NCBI GenBank assembly: GCA_947095535.1
Contig: OX352774.1
Span: 212,524,965 to 212,588,964, forward strand
DNA length: 64,000 bases
Source: Poecilobothrus nobilitatus
Lineage: Eukaryota; Arthropoda; Insecta; Diptera; Dolichopodidae
Reading direction: 5' to 3'
How positions within the stretch are numbered: the stretch's first letter is position 1; each line of letters begins with the position of its first letter. A program made the translations under genes and the position numbers. The notes under the pieces were generated by a model. The model did no database searches and was not told where the DNA came from. It saw only the letters and a list, made by a program, of their open reading frames with translations. Shown here piece after piece: positions 38,075 through 50,698 of this stretch.

Positions 38075-38215
38075 TTTTTCGTCGGTAATATGATTAATAT
38101 TAATGTTGGCGTTGCCAGTGCCGCTGTTATTGTTGCTATCGTTGTTATTATAATTGTTATTGTTGTTGTTATTATGGTTTTTATGATTTGATAAATCCAC
38201 TTTGACTGATTTTAT
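38075..38215 (-). other. Asn-codon-rich open frame directly upstream of the elB-like ATG (5'-UTR or alternative N-terminus)
   Basis: The reading frame of the exon stays open for 47 codons upstream of the ATG, back to TAA at 38218-38216. It is dominated by AAC/AAT codons, giving an Asn-rich tract with Ser and Gly. There is no in-frame ATG; the only possible initiator is a GTG, which is not expected in an animal nuclear gene. The simplest reading is a 5'-UTR with an imperfect AAC/AAT microsatellite. The alternative is that this is translated from an upstream exon: the sequence ATCAG at 38211-38207 could serve as a weak acceptor, though it lacks a good pyrimidine tract. Confidence 0.5.
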
Positions 38216-38216
38216 T

Positions 38217-39760
38217 TAAAAACTTTAATTATCCAAAATAAGTAAAAATAACGGTCACGTTATAATTTCTTTTCTGTTTTTTTTTTTTTTTTGATTTTTA
38301 GTAGTACCTCCAGAAAATATTGAAGTTGTAGTAATGATTATGTTACGTAGTATAATTTTAGTTTTAATCCTTTGGGTTAAAGATGAATAATTATTTTTTT
38401 AATATTTTTTTTTTTTTTTTTTTATAATATAAGGTCCTAAAAATTTTTATATTTGGTCACATTAAAAACAAATTAAACGAAAAAATTTACGTTTTTATGC
38501 ACACTTTGAATTTTTTTTTTTTCTTTTTTAAAATAATTTTTTATATACGTAATTTTTTTTTTTTTATACAATTTTAATTTTTTTTTTTTTTGAAAAGGCA
38601 CCCGAAAATGAAATCAAGATTTTCTTTTTAGTAAAAAAATAAACTTATTAGTAACAAAATATTTATTTTTTATTTCCAAAATATTTTTTTTATTCTAAAT
38701 TTTAATTTTTTTTTTTATTTAAAAAAAAAAACGTATTTTTTAGATTTTTTGTTATATAAATTGGTATCTTATAGAAATTTATGTATATGTATTTGGTTGA
38801 TGACAATTGATTTTTATTTAATTTTAACAATTTATAATTTATTTTCACCAATAAATAAAATATTGGGATGATTATAAAAAAAGAAAATATAGCGCACGCC
38901 ACGAAACACACTTTATATTTTAACGGTTTGTTTAAAATTTTTTTATATTTTTTTGTCAGTTTTTCAATTTATAATTCACTTGTCATGTACTTTTCATTCA
39001 TAAAAATTTATATTTAAAATTTTATTTAATTTTATATAAGTTGTCACATTTAAGATTTTCTATATGTCAACCGCATGTCCAGGTTGAAAAGTCGACAATA
39101 AAAACAAGTCATATTTAAAAAATAAAATAATAATAAATTGTCACAAAACAGTTGGTAGACCACAAAAAGATATATACGATAATAATGAATATAATTAAAC
39201 TTAGAATATCCCAAAAATAGAAGAGTAATTTTTTTAAATGTTAGTTAGTTAGTTATGTTTTTTTTTTTTAAAAGACAAATTTAATATGTTAAACTGCAAA
39301 TTCACAACAAAATTAAAATGCAACAATATAAATTACAATAGCACTTGTTTATGACAGCAATTTAAATTAAATTCATTATTTTAAAATGATTAAAACGTTG
39401 ATAATTCAAAAATTAAGCATTAATATATCCAATGATTTCATATTTCACACATATGTATGTATATTTTTATTTCAAATGTGATTTTACCAAATAAACAAAA
39501 AACAAAAAAAAAACAACACAATAAAACCGACTTGTCAAATTATTTTAAATAACTATAAACAGTTATTTTTTTCTTTTCTTTTACTTTTTTTTGTAATTAA
39601 TTACGGATTTTTATTCACTGTTATTAAGATTATATTTTTTTTTTCCTCCTCTAAAGATTAAATTAAATCCAATTTTTAATCTGACATTTTTGCAAACTAA
39701 CTGTAAAAAAAATAATAAAAAAATTTATATATACATATATGTTATATATTTGTATATATA

Positions 39761-39799
<39 letters not shown>

Positions 39800-39879
39800 T
39801 ACTTATGTATGTTTATATAATATCCGGTATTAGCCGTATAAAAGAAAAATAAGCAAAAAAAAAAACCAAAGTAAAACAA
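38217..39879. other. Low-complexity interval between the coding exon and the CpG patch
   Basis: This is dominated by T runs of 10-20 nt (for example near 38280, 38410, 38510 and 38580) and mixed A/T sequence. A TA microsatellite sits at 39764-39796. I see no coding frame with protein-like composition. If transcription starts at the CpG patch, this is 5'-UTR or a 5' intron. Confidence 0.4.
39764..39796. repeat. (TA)n microsatellite
   Basis: An uninterrupted run of about 16 TA dinucleotides, preceded by further TATA and GTATA-rich sequence. Confidence 0.9.
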
Positions 39880-40050
39880 ATTTGTAACAACGAGACGCGA
39901 CAAAAATACCGTTAGTATTATTTTGATTAATTTTCTTTTTGTTTTGTTGCGCGTACACACAATACACACCTTTCCGTTCCGTCTCTTATTTTCTGTCTTT
40001 GTCGTCGTCCTAACGTTTATTATACCTTACTTACACTGCTTAAATTATAC
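39880..40050 (-). promoter_or_regulatory. CpG-containing patch upstream of the elB-like exon, candidate 5'-UTR or core promoter
   Basis: In otherwise nearly CpG-free, very AT-rich DNA, this stretch has clustered CG dinucleotides. On the minus strand these include GACGACGACAAAGACAG, AGACGGAACGG and ACGCGCAACAAAAC. Downstream-promoter-like RGWYV matches (AGACG, GGACG) occur on the minus strand. It lies 1.8-2.0 kb upstream of the ATG on the correct strand. There is no clear TATA box or unambiguous initiator, so the start site is not placed. Confidence 0.3.
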
Positions 40051-42900
40051 CGATTTAGAAAAAAAAAAAAAAAAATGAAAACCGTCGCAATGCAAAAAAA
40101 TAAAAATAAAAATATTCTCTGTTATTTATTACGACACAAATATACACCAGTATACGACACCAGTTACTTATAACACGGAATACAAATAATATTAAAAAAC
40201 GGAAACCGAATTTTTCAGTGTTCAGTAACTGCAATATAAAATTTTCAATTTATGTTTTTATTCTTAATCACAGAGTCTGTATGTATGCATGTATGTGTGT
40301 ACACATTTATCCAAAATAAAATACATACAACATTCAATAGGTACCTAAAAAATACATAATTTGGTATATTACAAAATTTCGGTAACGGTAATACAACTAT
40401 ACACATTAAAAGAAAAGTAGATGCATCATACCTCCTCTTTTAAAGTTTTTTTTTGCATACAAAATTTTCTTAACGGTATTTTTAGATAAATATTAAATGT
40501 TAAGGATACATAAAAAAGAACAAGTGCGCCCGCCACCTGATTGTCAAATAATTAAATTATTACTGTTTAATATTTTTATTTATGATCGTTTGTTTATTTG
40601 TTTGTTTTTATTTTTTAATCGCTTCGGGGTGAGAGAAAAATTTTTTTTTTTTATTGTTTATTTTTTAATTTTCACTTAACTGAAAAAATTTGTTAAAGAG
40701 AAAAAAAAACTACCGAAAAATTAATAAAAAAGAAAATAATAATAAAAATTAAACAAAAAAGAAAACAAATAAAAAATAAACACTACACTCTTTTTTTCTT
40801 CTTGTTATCGTATTTGTTGTTTTTCCTTTTTTTTTTATTTTAATTTAATTTTTCTTTCTTTTTTTCTGTTTTGTTATTACTTTTTTTATTTTTCACTTTT
40901 CTATATACTTTTATGAATATTGTTTTTTTTTTCTTTATATTTTCAATACTTTTTATGTTTGTTTTTACTTTTCTTCTTTTCTATCGAGAAATAAATATAT
41001 AAAAAAAACGCTAAAGCACTATGTTAACGACAAGAGTATCAGACATCGACTAAACTTGTATGTGTCTCTATACTGTTCGAAAAAAAAAAAAGAAAATAAA
41101 AAAATGAAAAGAAAAGAAATAAATAAAAAACATGTGAAGAAAAAGTATATTAAAAAAAAAAAAGAAACTTTAGAAATACAAGACAAAAAAAAATATAAAG
41201 AACGAAGAGAGAACAAAAGTAAAGTAGAAGAAAAAACAACTGAAAAAAAATAGAAACTAAAATAGAGGAAACGAAGAAATAGAAACAAAAACAACGGGAA
41301 AAGAAACAACGAACACTGTACAATGCAAAAAAGGTAAGGTAAAGAAAAGTGCAACCTTACAAAAATAACATCTAGCAATAGCAAAATAACGCAATAGTAG
41401 CTCATATTATATACGAATACGAAAACTGTAGTAGCAACAGTAGTGACAGTACCACTAGTACGAAATACATAAACAAAAATGGTAATACAAAAAAAAAAAA
41501 AATATTGCAAAAATGGAGATCTTGAGTTGATTTCGAGAGAAAAACAAAAACAAGGATTAACTCAACTCTTGTTCTTAAATTAAATTGATGTTCATCTGTT
41601 TGTTTTTTTTTTTTTTATTTTCATGTAATGTAAAGTATAGTTCCGCTCACAGTTTAGCAAAGTAATTTACAGTTCTCTGTATTTCTTTTTTTAATTATTT
41701 TTTTTTTTTATATTTTCCTTTTCTATTTTTGTATAATTTTTTTTTTATTACTGATGTTGTTGTTGTTATTATTATGTTATGTGTGGAACGTGCTAAATGC
41801 TGCTATAATATATACTATGGGGAGATAATATAATGTGGTTAGATGTCATGTAATCTGCTTATTTGTGGTGTTGTAGTTTAAGAAGAAAAAAAATTGAGTA
41901 GAAGAAAAATAGAGAGCAGTGGTATGTTTGAAAGGTGTGTAGTGTGTGTAATGTGTATAGTTTTCACATTATTTTTTTTTTTGTTTGTTAAATTAAGTTG
42001 GATTCTCAATGTCAGCATAACAATATGGTGTTTCCCTTCATTTTATTTTAGTTTTTTTTTTAACCAAAAATAGGAAGAGGAAGAAAACAAATAAAAGAGA
42101 GAAAGAGTTTGAAAAAAAAAAATTTAGTATAGCAAATAATAAAAAAAAAAACCTTTTATAAAATAAATGGGTATTAAATAGTTGTTGGTAAGTTTTCATT
42201 GAGGTAATAGTTTTTTATTGAAATGAAAATATGTAATATAGGTATCAATACACCTATACAAGTTTAATATTAATATGTAAGTATGTTGATTTAACTTAGA
42301 ATAGTAAAGGAAGAGACGTATATAGGAAAGAAAAAGAGAAGATCGCATGCAACCGGAAAATATACATAAGAAAAACATTTTCATTGAATTTTATGGGTGT
42401 TAAAATGTTTTTGCTAAAGAGAATGACAAGTGAAGGCTTTTTAAGTTTGATAGCAATTATAACAATGTGTTGATAATGATAATAGTTCTGATAAAATTGA
42501 TGATTATCAGAAAATTGTTTTTTGTTGTTTTTGATTTTTGTTGTTAGGATGTGATCTGTAAAATCGCTGTGATAGAAAATATATTGTCGCTATAATTGGA
42601 AATTTTTTATTTTTCTTTTATTGGTTTTATTGAGTTTTTATTTTAACTTTTGTTTTAATTTCTTATATTGTATAAGAAATATAAATATAAAACTAAAGGA
42701 TATAAGATATGTTTTGTTACTTTTTATTTTCCTTTTCCTTTTTTTTTTTTTCAATTTAAAAATCTGTTTTGAGTTTTTAAATGTTTTGATTTCGATTTTT
42801 ATTTAATAAAAATGTACAAAATTGAATTTAAATTATCTGTAAGGAAAATTAAAAATACATAAAATAATTAGAAAATTAAAACAAAAAAAGAGATAGAATA
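40051..42900. other. Upstream non-coding DNA with strong strand asymmetry
   Basis: Strand-biased homopurine and homopyrimidine stretches dominate. Positions 40780-40990 are pyrimidine-rich on the plus strand. Positions 41080-41320 are almost entirely purine (A/G), with repeated AAAAGAAA and GAAGAAA words. A tetranucleotide block (GTATG variants) lies at about 40278-40303. The long open frame on the minus strand at 41510-41019 is explained by the lack of stop codons in pyrimidine-rich sequence and is not called as a gene. Confidence 0.5.
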
Positions 42901-45900
42901 ATTTAGGAGGGTAATGCATTTACTTCTTTTAGAAGTGTTATGCACTTATTCTTAACAATTCTTTATATTTCAAACAATTAAGCAATTAAGAAAATTTTTA
43001 TTTTACGATTTTGTAACGTAAACGTATGTAACGTTTGTTTTGTATTTATAAAGAATTAACTTGTATCTATTAAATCTATATTGACATAGTGATCTTTTTT
43101 TAAACACGCTTAAACACGTTAAAGAACATAGTGAAACATAAAGATTTGACAAAATTTTAAATTAAATTTGATATTAAATTTTTACATTTAATGCCTAAAT
43201 ATATGCAAAATTTGTAAAACTTTTAGAAGAAACCACAATATTAATGTTTATATGAATGAGAGTGCTGATAATTATTAACATCAGCCACGTGCATTCTTTT
43301 TGTATATATGCATAATGAATTATTGTTGTTTTAGTTTTATTTACAACTTAGCTTAAGTAATCGATGAAATAAATAAATAAAACATTAAAAAAAAAAAATG
43401 TTTATTGTTTAATTATTAACAATATTATAGCAGATATTAAAGATGTTTTATATAATTAAAGATGTTTATGCCTATATTAAAGATGTTTTATGTTTAATTA
43501 TTTTTTAAGCTTTTAGAATTAAATTATAATGGATCAGTACAGGAAGTAAAACTTATTAGCTAAGTTTTTTTCTTTAGTGTAAGTACCTAATTAAAGTAAA
43601 ATATTATCTAACTTTTTTCATAATTCTTCTAAATTGGCAGAATATTTTTATTTTGGTTGATTCTGGTTATTTTTGAATATGGTACTTACATATAGCCATT
43701 AAAAATAAAAAAAAAAGCTGGAAAAGTTAAAATTTTTAACTATCTATTATGTAAAAGTGCGTAGGCTTGTACCTGCAATGTAACCATTTAATTATATACT
43801 TAACTATTTAACACAAAACAATAATTTAAAGAATTTTAATTTCTTTATTATACTTAAAAATTAACTGTTACAAAAATACAACTCTTACCTCCAATACTAT
43901 AATATCTTAATTTAATTGCATATCATTTTGATCCAAAAAAATATTTTTATCCAAAATCTAAAAAAAAAAACTTTTCTTTTCAACAAAAATAAAAACAAAA
44001 ACAATTTCTAAAGTAATTATCTAACCAATAGTTAAGTGCATGAATATTTTGTATGTATGTACATATATATTATCTATGAGTATATTGTATGTATGTATAT
44101 ATTTGAATATAATCAAAATTAAAAAGGTAGACAAAGAAAGAGAGAGATAAAATAACTTTTAGGAGGGAAATCAATTAAGAAAAAAACATGTGTCAGGTCA
44201 ACAACAACAACAAAAAAACAGCAACAATGGCAATCAAATTGTATCGAACTTTTTGCTGTAAATAAAAAAAAAAAAAATTAGCAAAAAAAAAGAGCGAATC
44301 TATGAAGGAGAACATGAAGGATTAAAAGAAAAATATAAAACGGAAGTGAAAAGAAAATAAGAATAAATATCAATTTTAACTTTTAGATATACAATTTTCA
44401 TTTCCCTTAACTTAATTATGTCTTTCATTGTATAATTCATCATTTACACAGAGATATCCTGAATAGCATACAGGATATTATTATAAAAAAAAATAAAAAC
44501 AATCTACGTACATGACTTTTAATTAGGAAAAGTTTGAAAATAGAGTATCTGATGTTGCCAATAGAGATTTCGAAAACTATATACAAACAATAAAATACAG
44601 CATAGCTTTTTTCATCGACAATTTTGTCTTGTCTATAAAATACCTATGATTCCGTGCCCCTTAAACCAAACAAACAGAAAAAAAATTCAATATTATTGTT
44701 GCTTCTTTCACTTTATTTTTGTGGCAACAAAAATAATAAAAATTAACAAAAAAAAAAAAAAAAACAAAAACTAACCAAAAAAACCAACTCAAAAATTTAA
44801 TTTCGCATGACTTAAGATTGAGCATGTTCAACTAATAAACATTTTTGTTGAAAAGAAAAATTGCAAAAACAAAAAACAAAAACAATTGCAGTTCAACAAC
44901 AGCAAAAATAAAACATAATAAAATAATAATTTTAAAAGTTAACCGAACCATATAAAGTTATATGGTAAAAATCTTTCACCATTATACTTTTCATCAGGTA
45001 CACATTTATTGCAATTTATTAAAATAAAAAAATAAATATTGGATTTTAAAAATAAAAGCAATGGCAACAACACAAGCAACATTGACAGCAATAATAATAC
45101 TATGACATACTTAACATTCCAAAAAGGAAGTCAAAAAAAAAAAAACAAAAAAGAAAAGAGAAAAAAATACTACTGTTGCATACAATAAAACAAATAAGAA
45201 ACTGTAAAAGGATGCAAAAAGGAAGGAAAAAAAAAAAAAAAACAACATACTATGAAATGAGAAAGAGAAGCAACAGTCCACAAAACTACAAAAATTAATA
45301 GAACAAGTTTTTTTTTTTTATATTTTTATTTTCTTTTTTAACATACACATGTATATGTATATATGTTTGATGTAATCAGCTGATTATTATAAAGAAAATG
45401 AGTAATAAAAGAAAATTGAAAGAGCGCGAAAAATATTATATTGCATGTACAAGATTTTATTTCTTACGGTATTTCACATATTATTACTCGTATACGTATA
45501 TTATGTATATATATACAATAAAAAAATTGTTGTTGTTGAAAATGTTGGATTTATATTTTCCGTTAACACAAAAAATAACAAAAAAATTTGAAGTAGCAAC
45601 AAAAAAAATACTTAAAGAGCAGGAAAAATTGTTAATCAAATTTTTTTTTTTTTTGTGTTGAAATGTGATGTGTGGTAGTTATCTGAACTTTGAGCTTGTT
45701 TTTTTTTTTTTTTAATATTTTCATGTTATATTAATTTATATTGTTGCAGTTGTAGATGTTGTAATGAATGAAATAATATATATTATGTATATACAACAAT
45801 ATCAGCATTAACAGTGGCATAACATATTTTATTATATACAAGATAAATTTATTTTTTAAAAGAAAAATGCTGTTGTACAGAGGCAAAAATGGCACATGCC

Positions 45901-48900
45901 ATATAAAATCAGATTTTTTAATAATAATTTTTTTTTTAACGTTTTATGTTGCTTATGTTTGGAAATTGTTGCGAAACAAATATTATAGTTTATTTTTTCT
46001 TTGTATAAAATAGAAATGAAAATTGTTAAGAAAATGAAAACTTAATTTGTACCTACCTAATAGATTTTTGTTGAAGAATATTTTAACTACCTAGGTTTAG
46101 GTATATATGAATAGCTATTTTGTAGATAATTTTTTTTTATTAATTGTTGTAATTGTTGCTAATAATTTTTATTTTCTTTTTAAATCGTATACAATGAAAT
46201 TAAATATTTTAAGATAAGTTCAAGTATTGAAATAAATAATGAAGAAAATTTTAGATTTATATATGTAGTTATAATCAACTACTGCAACATATTATTATAT
46301 TTACAGGTAAGTTTTGTATTTAATTTAAAAAAAAAATAAAATAAAAAGGTGTTATAAAAGAAAACGGAAAGAACAAAAGTTAAATAAATAAAACTGAAGT
46401 AAAGAGAAAAAAGAAATATGTATTTTCAAGTATGGTTGAAAATATTGTAAGTGTAATGTTGCGCAAGTCATTACAAGATATTATTTTCTTTTTGCAACAA
46501 CAACAACAACAATAACATCAACAATATAGAATAGAAGAAAAAAGAAAAAATTTGTGTTGTATTTTGAGATATTCTCACCGAGAGTGCGCTTTTTATAATT
46601 TTTTGTTTTGTTTTAATATTGCTGTTTATTAGGATTTCAGTTAAATATTGAAGTCAAGGTAAGTTAAGGTATGTGATAAGGTGAAGAAAAGTAAAATAAA
46701 AACAAACAACAACAACAACAATAAATTATTGTATGTATAAAAATTTATATGTGTTACTGATTTGTTTTTCTCTTGTTATAAAAATATTCTATGAATTGTT
46801 TTTGTTGAATTTATTTCTTTTGTTTTCTTTTTTGATTATTATTGTTGTTATTTATTGTTGTTGCTGCTGATTGTTGCTGTCTTTATTTTAATTTTATTAT
46901 AACTTCACTTACTTAACTACTCCATTAAACTTGATTTCAATATATTATTTTTTGTTTTGTTTTATTTTGTTTCATTGTTAGTGTTGTTGTTGTTGTTGTT
47001 GTTGAATGTTCTTCAAAATTTATTTTAATGTTTTATCGTGTATATAATTTTTTTTTTCTCTCTCTTTTCTTTCTTGATGCAATTGTTATCGTTGATAGGC
47101 TGATGAAAGGCTAAAATAGTGATTGAATTTTATGCTTGATGGAATAAAGATGGTTGTGTGTATTTTATAGATATTTATTTTTTTGTTTTTATTCTGTTGT
47201 TATTGTTGTCTTGTTGTCGGTTGAATGAAAAATTTATGATGAATAAAAACCAAAAAAAAAAAACAAAAAGAAAAATGAAAAATAAATTAATAATAAAAAA
47301 AAAACAAAAGTTTAATTTTATTCAAAAGAGAAGTAAAATTTTGAAGGGAGTGTATATTTTGGGTGGTAAATGAGAATTTATTTGTTATAAATGGATTAAG
47401 ATTTAAGTGTTGCCCAGGTAAAATTTTTACCTTGTTTTTTTACATTTTTGTTTTAATATTGGATTTTTTTTGATATAAATTAATATTATTTTAATAATTT
47501 ATAAGAGGATTATAATTTGTTGCAGATAAGATATCAGATCACCCTTTACTATTTCTATCCTTTAAAAATAATAATTAGTTTTTTTTTAATGTTAAATTCG
47601 GGTTAGTTATTATGAAATAGGTTTCATTTACCAAGATAATTTTGATATCATTGCTTTGAAATTCTATAAATTTTTTGTACTTTTATTTAGTTTTTATATA
47701 CAATGGCACCGCATACAAAAGTCACGAAGAAAACTATTATATTGATTTAAGAAAATGAATGGTCTGCCCAAAATTGAAAGAAACCAGGAATACTTTGCCC
47801 AAAATTGAATATGCTCGGAATGTTTTGGCGAAGACAAATAAGCAAATCTAGATCTGAATGGGGAATGGAAACTAAGGTAAAAAAATAGAGATTTATCGAT
47901 TGAGCATTTCGTAAATGTAAGAAAAAGAGTGGCGCACGATCAGCAAAGAATTTGAATCTACAAGATAAGAAGAGACTTATAAAATGTTGATGTATACATG
48001 AAAAAGAAAAATGAAAATCATAATAAATAAATAATAAATTATAAGTCGAATTGAAATTGTTTAACCGATTAACAATGTGAAACTCTTCCATATGCTCCCA
48101 ATGAAAAGAAAACTCAAAATTTAATTTTTGAAATCATTTAAAAGTATATTAAAAGGAGTTTATATGAGGGTTTTCTGATTTTGTAACTGCAACAGACTTA
48201 TATTTAAACGTTGTATATATGTTGTGTGCTATTTATTACAATATTAGCATTGTTAATAAGGAGTTTATATGACGATTCATAAGATCATCATTATGAAAAG
48301 TTCTCAGATAAAATTCTAAAAGAAAAATTTTTGAAATTTCTTAAGTAAATTTTACAATAAGTTTTTTTTTACTTATGGGATGGCAGACAATAAATCTTTG
48401 TCTAGTTGTTCCTCTAATTGTTTTCAATTTCTAGTAGTTTATAGTTTTTTCTTTAGTCAATGATGATCGTTGACCATTAACTCTTTGTGATTGTCTTTGA
48501 ATTTTATATTTCTAACAAACTATTTTTTGAACTTATTTTCTGTATTCGAATTAGGATAAGAATAAGTAGCTGTGTGTCCTCTTGGCGTCTTCCATATTTT
48601 TGTTGAAATAATTTTTGACTGATTTCTGTTTTAAGTTTTTGCATTATTTTCAAGTTTTACAACATTTTGAAGGTACACTATACAAACGTTAATGTACTGT
48701 CTCTTTAATTATTGGTTTATAACGAATTTTCTTACTAATTCATTTTGTTCTATGTTCAATCACATGAAGTTAACGTGTTAATATATAACCTAACAACAAC
48801 TTAATAAATTTACAAATGAATTCATCATTACCTTTCCATTTTTTTGAAATGAAATTAAAAAAAAAAAAAAAGTAATAATAAAATTGCGAATATTGCCTTA

Positions 48901-50500
48901 GGATAATTAAGGATTTTTGTGTATTTTTGGACAAATCGAATCACCACCCATTTATTTCGATTGTTTGTTTTTCGAATTTTCATTATTGAATTGGTATTGA
49001 ATTACCTCCCATAATTACATTAAGAATTTAATGCCTCAAGTAATTTTATATAAAATGTTGAATACAATAATAATATACATACATACATATATAGACATAG
49101 ATATATATTCAACTTTTATAATATATAATTTTTATGTTTTTATTTTTTGTTTTTATACAAGAGATGGGAAACAAACAAGAAAGATGAATAAAATTGTAAT
49201 TTTTTGTTTTTGCTCAGAATTGACATGTTTAATGGACAACAAAAACCCTTTTGATCCTTGAAATTTTTTAAATTGGAGAAGGAGTAATAAGCTTTTATGA
49301 TGAATATAATATATTTAATGTATTAAAAAGAAAAAAAAAATGGTTTAGGTGGTGACGAAAAAAACATTAACATAATTTTAGTCATCCCTTTTTTTTTTTT
49401 TTTTGTGTTTTGTAATTTTGGTATTTCCACCTCTGTAATTTAAAGTAAAGACTTTTATTGTTGTTTTTATGGTTGAATATTTTCATTAAAAGTAAATGTA
49501 TAATTTAAATCCCTTATTAAATATTTTGTGTAACCCATTCCAGACAATTAAATGTATATCAAAAGTTGGTATTGGTTCGATTTTTATTAATTGTTGGATT
49601 TTTAATTGAACTCATTGAATTCATTGAACGTCTTTTGTGTTTTTGAATTTTGTAACTTGTGGGCATTATTTAAATTTTTATTTTTAACTCAATTCTTTAT
49701 TTGAGTGGTTTTGGTTATATATAGTTTTGTTTTGTTATTTCCCCTTGTTTTTTTTTTATTTTTTTTTTATACATTTTCTAATTAAATGCATCAGCGCCTT
49801 TATTCTTTCTGCAGTTTTTTACAACAATTTAATTTGAATAATAAAAATTATGTTGTACACTTAAATTAATTGCATTAATAATTTTAAAAGGATTTCTAAT
49901 ATTTTACAATTTTTTCGTATTAAATAATTTTATTTTCCTTATTAAAAGGATATTATTAAATATACTGCTCATTCTTACAAATCTTTATTCATATCATAGT
50001 TGATCAAAGTTGATCAAAGTAAATTCAATATATTATTTTTTCTGTTTATAAAAACAGGGCAAAATAAATAAAGCAGAAAAAATGGACATTTATCTTTGAA
50101 GCATTAATAAATAAAAATTATTATATCCTAATTTTCTTATATATTCTTATTTTATCCTGATAACGTAACCTTAGGATGGTAAATTGCCCCAATAAATAAT
50201 CAATAAAAAATTAAAGTTAAAGTGAAAGAAAAATAAAACATTTGTAAATACTAAAAGATATTCATTTTACAAAATTCTATCGGAAATAATTGTACCTATT
50301 TAAATTTTGGTTCTGCAGTATATGTTTCCCTATAGTTTTAGTTTTAATTTCAGGAAGTGTTTATTTATAGTTTATTTATATTAAAAATGATTTGTAGCCT
50401 TAATATTTGTCAACAAAATTCGTTGATTTAAGTTAACTTAGTTAGGTTTTCAAAGTCACTAATAACTTCACTTTTAAGCTTTTGTTAGGTTAATTATCTT
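42900..50500. other. Upstream non-coding DNA, simple-sequence rich, no recognised transposon copies
   Basis: I find no gene here. The interval carries CAA/TTG microsatellites (46494-46512, 46705-46722, 46982-47004), GAGA-type words (AAGAAAGAGAGAGAT near 44135) and long A or T runs. Two plus-strand sequences matching a splice donor occur: CAG|GTAAGT near 46308 and AAG|GTAAGT near 46660. A minus-strand frame at 48091-47747 (114 codons, ATG start) has no recognisable domain, and its end contains a repeated TGCCCAAAATTGAA. I do not call it a gene. Confidence 0.45.
46982..47004. repeat. (GTT)n microsatellite
   Basis: Seven GTT units. Complementary CAA runs lie nearby at 46494-46512 and 46705-46722. 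Confidence 0.9.
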
Positions 50501-50510
50501 TATTAGTTTA

Positions 50511-50698
50511 TTTTTTTTTTAAGTTTATTCCCCTGCCACATAAATGGGATAAAGAAATTAAAGAGCCTTTTCTTTTCAGGCGTCGCTGTAAAGGTCGTAG
50601 GAGAGAATTATTCTTGCGACGTGGGGGGGATTTGACTCCATACTCCCTCGGTATTTATAGGGCATTATATACGTTCTTACCCACTAGGCTACAGCACA
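50511..50698 (-). mobile_element. tRNA-derived SINE, copy 4, diverged
   Basis: Read on the minus strand, the A box GTAGCCTAGTGGG is kept. The B box has decayed (GGAGTCAAATCC), and the leading CCTCGGTG is replaced by unrelated sequence. The body is recognisable: CGTCGCAAGAATAATTC, TTTACAGCGACGCCTG and CATTTATGTGGCAGGGGAAT, then an A run. No clean target-site duplication is visible. It is the most diverged of the five. Confidence 0.85.

Noticed and set aside
41019..41510. Longest open frame in the window (163 codons, minus strand, rich in Phe/Leu/Ser)
   Set aside because: It is the translation of the complement of a purine-rich block. TTT/CTT/TTC codons cannot contain stops, and there is no domain or splice context. 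The plus-strand Lys/Glu-rich frame at 41056-41253 is the same artefact.
47747..48091. 114-codon minus-strand open frame with an ATG start
   Set aside because: I find no recognisable domain. The C-terminal part comes from a short DNA duplication (TGCCCAAAATTGAA), and no supporting splice or promoter signal was seen. It is kept only as a note in the regional entry.
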